Source: Ascoidea tarda (nom. inval.) (taxonomy: Eukaryota; Ascomycota; Saccharomycetes; Ascoideales; Ascoideaceae). From it: a DNA stretch of 30,770 nt. The stretch's first letter is position 1; each line of letters opens with the position of its first letter. The stretch lies in the NCBI GenBank assembly GCA_030560485.1, contig JAKTTS010000149.1, forward strand, positions 1 through 30,770. The letters run 5' to 3'. A model generated the notes under the pieces. It was not told where the DNA came from, did not search any database, and was given only the letters and a program-made list of their open reading frames with translations. Made by a program: the position numbers and the translations under genes. This document shows, in pieces, positions 28,433 through 30,770 of this stretch.

Positions 28433-29324
28433 GATGAAGCAACGAGAAACTATTGAAAACAACAAAAGCAAACAGTGGAAAGCCCAAAGCGAAAAAAACC
28501 CAAAACCAAAATTTAATGAAAGAAAAATAAATGAAAGAGGTAAAAGTGAAGATAGAAAGGGAAGATAATAGAAAATATAAGAAATTGAGGTCCCATTGAA
28601 GTATATTAGCTTGCAAGTAGAGTGTGAAACAACTAAAAAGCAACATCCACACAGATGGCGAGCCAGAGCAGCGCGACTACGTAGGTATGCGTTTTTGTAT
28701 GCGCTACGTCGCACAAACATGTATAGATGCTGTATGTGCCGTGTAAATGGATGAAAAAGAAAAAAAGGAGAAAAAACTGGGGAAGCATTTTTGGGATTGT
28801 AGATTGTGCGTGAAGAAGGCATTTGCATCCCGGCTGCTCAATTTGAGATGAAACAGTGGTCATCTTGTCGGAGCTAGCGTCGATGGTGTTTTGCAAGATG
28901 AAATAACAGTGGTGATACTTAACGCTATCTAACATTCTGTGGGAGATCGAGAAACAGCAGAAGCAGCACAGATGACACCGGAGTATGGGTGCCAGAAATG
29001 GGCTAGAAAGGGTAAAAATAGAAACCTGCGCGGAAGAAGTCAAAAAGATGTGGAGCGCTCAGAGTAGCAAATTTCACTGAATTCTTCTGCACCACGCGGG
29101 CCAGCACTGGGGTAGCGCATGCAGAACATGCGGTGCAGTGCCGCCAGCCACGGTGTTGTCGGAGCTCCCACACCGTTGGTGTGCAAAGCCGGTGATGGCT
29201 CTCGTGCCGCAGCACGTGCCGTAGAGATAGAAGAGCAAGCCAACAGCACTGACCGCTTATCTCCCTGTGTTTGCGGGCTGTTTTCGCGGGCAATACTGGG
29301 ATAGAAGTGCAAATTACGTGAGCC

Positions 29325-29332
29325 TATAAAAG
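29325..29332 (+). promoter_or_regulatory. Plus-strand TATA box TATAAAAG
   Basis: Strong consensus TATA at the edge of the GC island, facing right, away from the minus-strand gene. A transcript would be expected to begin about 29370-29450, but no long frame follows. Confidence 0.4.
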
Positions 29333-29346
29333 ACAATGTTAGTTTC

Positions 29347-29484
29347 ATGTCCGCACAAATGGGCCACTTTATGTCACAGCACATGGTCGAAGCCACACGT
29401 GCTGGCGGGTTTTTGCAACAATTAACCACCAAACTCCTACAGGCCCCAGTTTGCAAGAACAACCTTCAGACAGAGCAAGATTAA
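29347..29484 (+). CDS. Small open reading frame, 45 codons, doubtful
   Basis: ATG 29347 to TAA 29482-29484 encodes a 45-residue peptide (MSAQMGHFMSQHMVEATRAG..., ending LQTEQD). It contains four Met in the first 13 residues. It starts 15 bp after the TATA box, nearer than yeast transcription normally begins, so the first ATG would be skipped. I know no family for it. It may be chance, or part of a leader for a gene to the right. Confidence 0.15.
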   Translation: MSAQMGHFMSQHMVEATRAGGFLQQLTTKLLQAPVCKNNLQTEQD

Positions 29485-30140
29485 GAATGGTTTAAGAATG
29501 GGTAGTTTGAGTAGGAAAGCAGCGAAGATCTTTGACGATTTTAAACACTTTCAAACACTTTTCAGCATCTTTTGATAATTATTATCACTTCTTGTGCTTT
29601 TTATACTTTTTGATTGGAAGATACGTGAAATTGATTGAAATTGAGGTTTTCTGGTAATTGGAAATAAAAAGATGCATTTTCCTACAAGCCTTTTACTGTA
29701 AATGTTATAACAGCTGCAGAACTATCTTTAATTTGACTTTTATTTCTTTTGAAAATTAGATAAATCCAAATTCAAAATTGAACTGTATGCAAGATTAAAT
29801 TCAGCAATTACTACAAATGACCAGTTTTTTTAGCAACATTCCAATTTTGGGTTCCAGTTATCACTTATCACCTTCATTTTTTTCCAATTCTTGATCATTT
29901 CTATCTTCTCTTCAACACAACTCCCAATATCTCCCAATGTTTCTCACCAACTCTGAACAATCGTCGACAACTTTCACCAGCTTGCAACAACTTTCAATAA
30001 CGCACATTATGGTTAAACACAGGGAAACTATCAGACACAATTTGGGCTTCCTTGCAATCTTGAGCAAATGAATGTAAATACTAATTATTTTTTTTTAAAA
30101 TTAACTAATTAAGCAATACTTTCTTTTCTATTGGTTCCAA

Positions 30141-30300
30141 TACACTCCTAATACAATCCTGTTAATCCCAATACTATCCAAAACTATCCAGTATTATCCA
30201 GTATTATCTCATATTATCTTACATTATCCCGTATTATCCAATAATGTTGAATAGCATCTAATAATATCTAATAATATCTCTTGTTATTCCACATTATCTA
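30141..30300. repeat. 10-bp-period tandem array with phased TATC (GATA) motifs
   Basis: About sixteen degenerate 10-bp units around the consensus gtattatcca. TATC recurs at exactly 10-bp spacing seven times in a row (final C at 30178, 30188, 30198, 30208, 30218, 30228, 30238) and again in phase at 30268, 30278 and 30298. On the minus strand this reads GATA, mostly GATAA. Confidence 0.85.
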
Positions 30301-30681
30301 CTCATTCAATCATTCAAAGACTCAATTATTTTCATTTTTCTTAGTTTTCACTAACTTTCAATAACTTTTATTCTCTATTTCCCATTACTTATTCAACCTT
30401 ACTTCAACATAGAGCTAATTCAAAACAATCACGCTTAAGTTACAATCCATTAAATTTTTATTATCATCTTATCATTTTATCCTAAAATTTTATTACAAAT
30501 TTAATCACAATTTAACAAAAATTTAACAAAAATTTAACAAAATTTTGACAAAATTTAAAAATAATTTCTAGAAAATGAATAAACTGAATAAATGGAATAA
30601 AATGAATAAAATGAGGTTTTGTCTTTTTAAATTCTTTTTTTTCTTTCACTTCACTTTTCTGTTATTTGTTTACCTATTTTC

Positions 30682-30715
30682 TTATTTATTTATTTGTATA
30701 TATATCTTTATTTAC

Positions 30716-30770
<55 letters not shown>
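30682..30770. repeat. (TTTA)n microsatellite at right edge
   Basis: Interrupted ttta/tatttat repeats from about 30682 become pure (TTTA)n from about 30712 to the last base. Confidence 0.9.

Larger units (their letters stand above)
28433..29484. promoter_or_regulatory. Fourth GC-rich island, upstream of the unrecognised gene
   Basis: Bases 28433-28620 are a pyrimidine-rich leader of the minus-strand gene. Bases 28630-29460 are a GC island (line 29161 is 40/60 G+C) like the three islands at divergent promoters. CACGTG occurs at 29213-29218 and 29396-29401, and a plus-strand TATAAAAG at 29325-29332. A plus-strand partner gene is expected by analogy but I cannot identify one. Minus-strand frames of 96, 136 and 140 codons in here look like chance openings. 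Confidence 0.55.
29485..30770. other. AT-rich region with short tandem repeats, no gene seen
   Basis: 1.29 kb without a frame above 60 codons. It contains a 10-bp periodic array (30141-30300), repeated aatttaacaaa units (30505-30545), gaataaa units (30575-30615) and a terminal (TTTA)n tract. It could be the long leader or promoter of a gene beyond the window, or simply spacer. Confidence 0.5.

Noticed and set aside
28433-28828. Apparent N-terminal membrane domain of the unrecognised gene
   Set aside because: Produced by a C/T-rich leader read in an open frame; a basic Ser-rich N-terminus begins at ATG 28432.
29003-29462. Minus-strand frames of 96 and 140 codons in the fourth GC island
   Set aside because: Mutually overlapping in different frames, no motif, composition typical of chance openings in GC-rich DNA.
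30349-30355. CACTAAC resembling a branch point, as part of a spliced gene after the TATA at 29325
   Set aside because: No convincing 5' splice site or coding exon could be paired with it.
1-30770. tRNA, rRNA, CRISPR arrays, DNA transposons, LTR or viral remnants
   Set aside because: I looked for tRNA B-box-like sequence, terminal repeats and polymerase, integrase or capsid motifs in the frames and saw none.

Overview
This window is nuclear DNA from a budding yeast (Saccharomycotina). Twelve of thirteen protein genes can be tied to fungal families, and most are direct orthologues of Saccharomyces cerevisiae genes. Genes are compact and mostly intronless; one short spliceosomal intron is visible. 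Base composition is very uneven: 3' and convergent intergenic DNA is extremely AT-rich, while divergent promoters are GC-rich islands (about 55-70 % GC in the lines I counted). Proteins carry many Asn-rich low-complexity tracts. By hand count the CTG codon is almost absent (none in GUA1, RPD3, VTC1, PPT2 and the EHT1-like gene; one each in UBP1 and RAD30; two each in POS5 and TDA2). That suggests a lineage in which CUG is reassigned or ambiguous, such as one of the CUG-Ser clades, but this window cannot settle the point.

Layout, left to right. (1) 1-3213 (-): the 5' 1071 codons of a DUF1765/UPF0592-type protein, cut by the left edge. (2) 3214-3840: GC-rich divergent promoter. (3) 3841-5961 (+): UBP1, a membrane-anchored ubiquitin protease. 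(4) 6242-7912 (+): RPD3 histone deacetylase. (5) 8352-9551 (-): POS5 mitochondrial NADH kinase. (6) 10723-14064 (-): PSP1. (7) 14065-15081: 1-kb GC-rich divergent promoter. (8) 15082-17646 (+): RAD30, DNA polymerase eta. (9) 17867-19204 (+): EHT1/EEB1-family alpha/beta hydrolase. (10) 19623-20693 (+): probable CENP-Q (Okp1/Fta7) kinetochore subunit. (11) 20709-21136 (-): TDA2, two exons. (12) 21137-21531: GC-rich divergent promoter with a Pho4-type CACGTGGG site. (13) 21532-21900 (+): VTC1. (14) 22344-22766 (+): PPT2. (15) 22926-24497 (-): GUA1. (16) 25487-28432 (-): a 981-residue low-complexity protein I do not recognise. (17) 28433-30770: a fourth GC-rich island with no divergent gene that I can identify, followed by 1.3 kb of AT-rich DNA. 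This stretch holds a 10-bp-phased TATC (GATA) repeat array and ends in a (TTTA)n tract.

The genes do not form a pathway or cluster. They are an ordinary mix of housekeeping functions: chromatin, NADPH supply, DNA-damage bypass, kinetochore, actin patch, polyphosphate, mitochondrial acyl carrier protein and GMP synthesis. I see no tRNA or rRNA genes, CRISPR arrays, transposons, retroelements or viral remnants. The most interesting signals are the CTG scarcity and where the few CTGs fall, the GC islands marking divergent promoters, the phased GATA array, the atypical Cys box in Ubp1 and the rewired C-terminal tail of polymerase eta.
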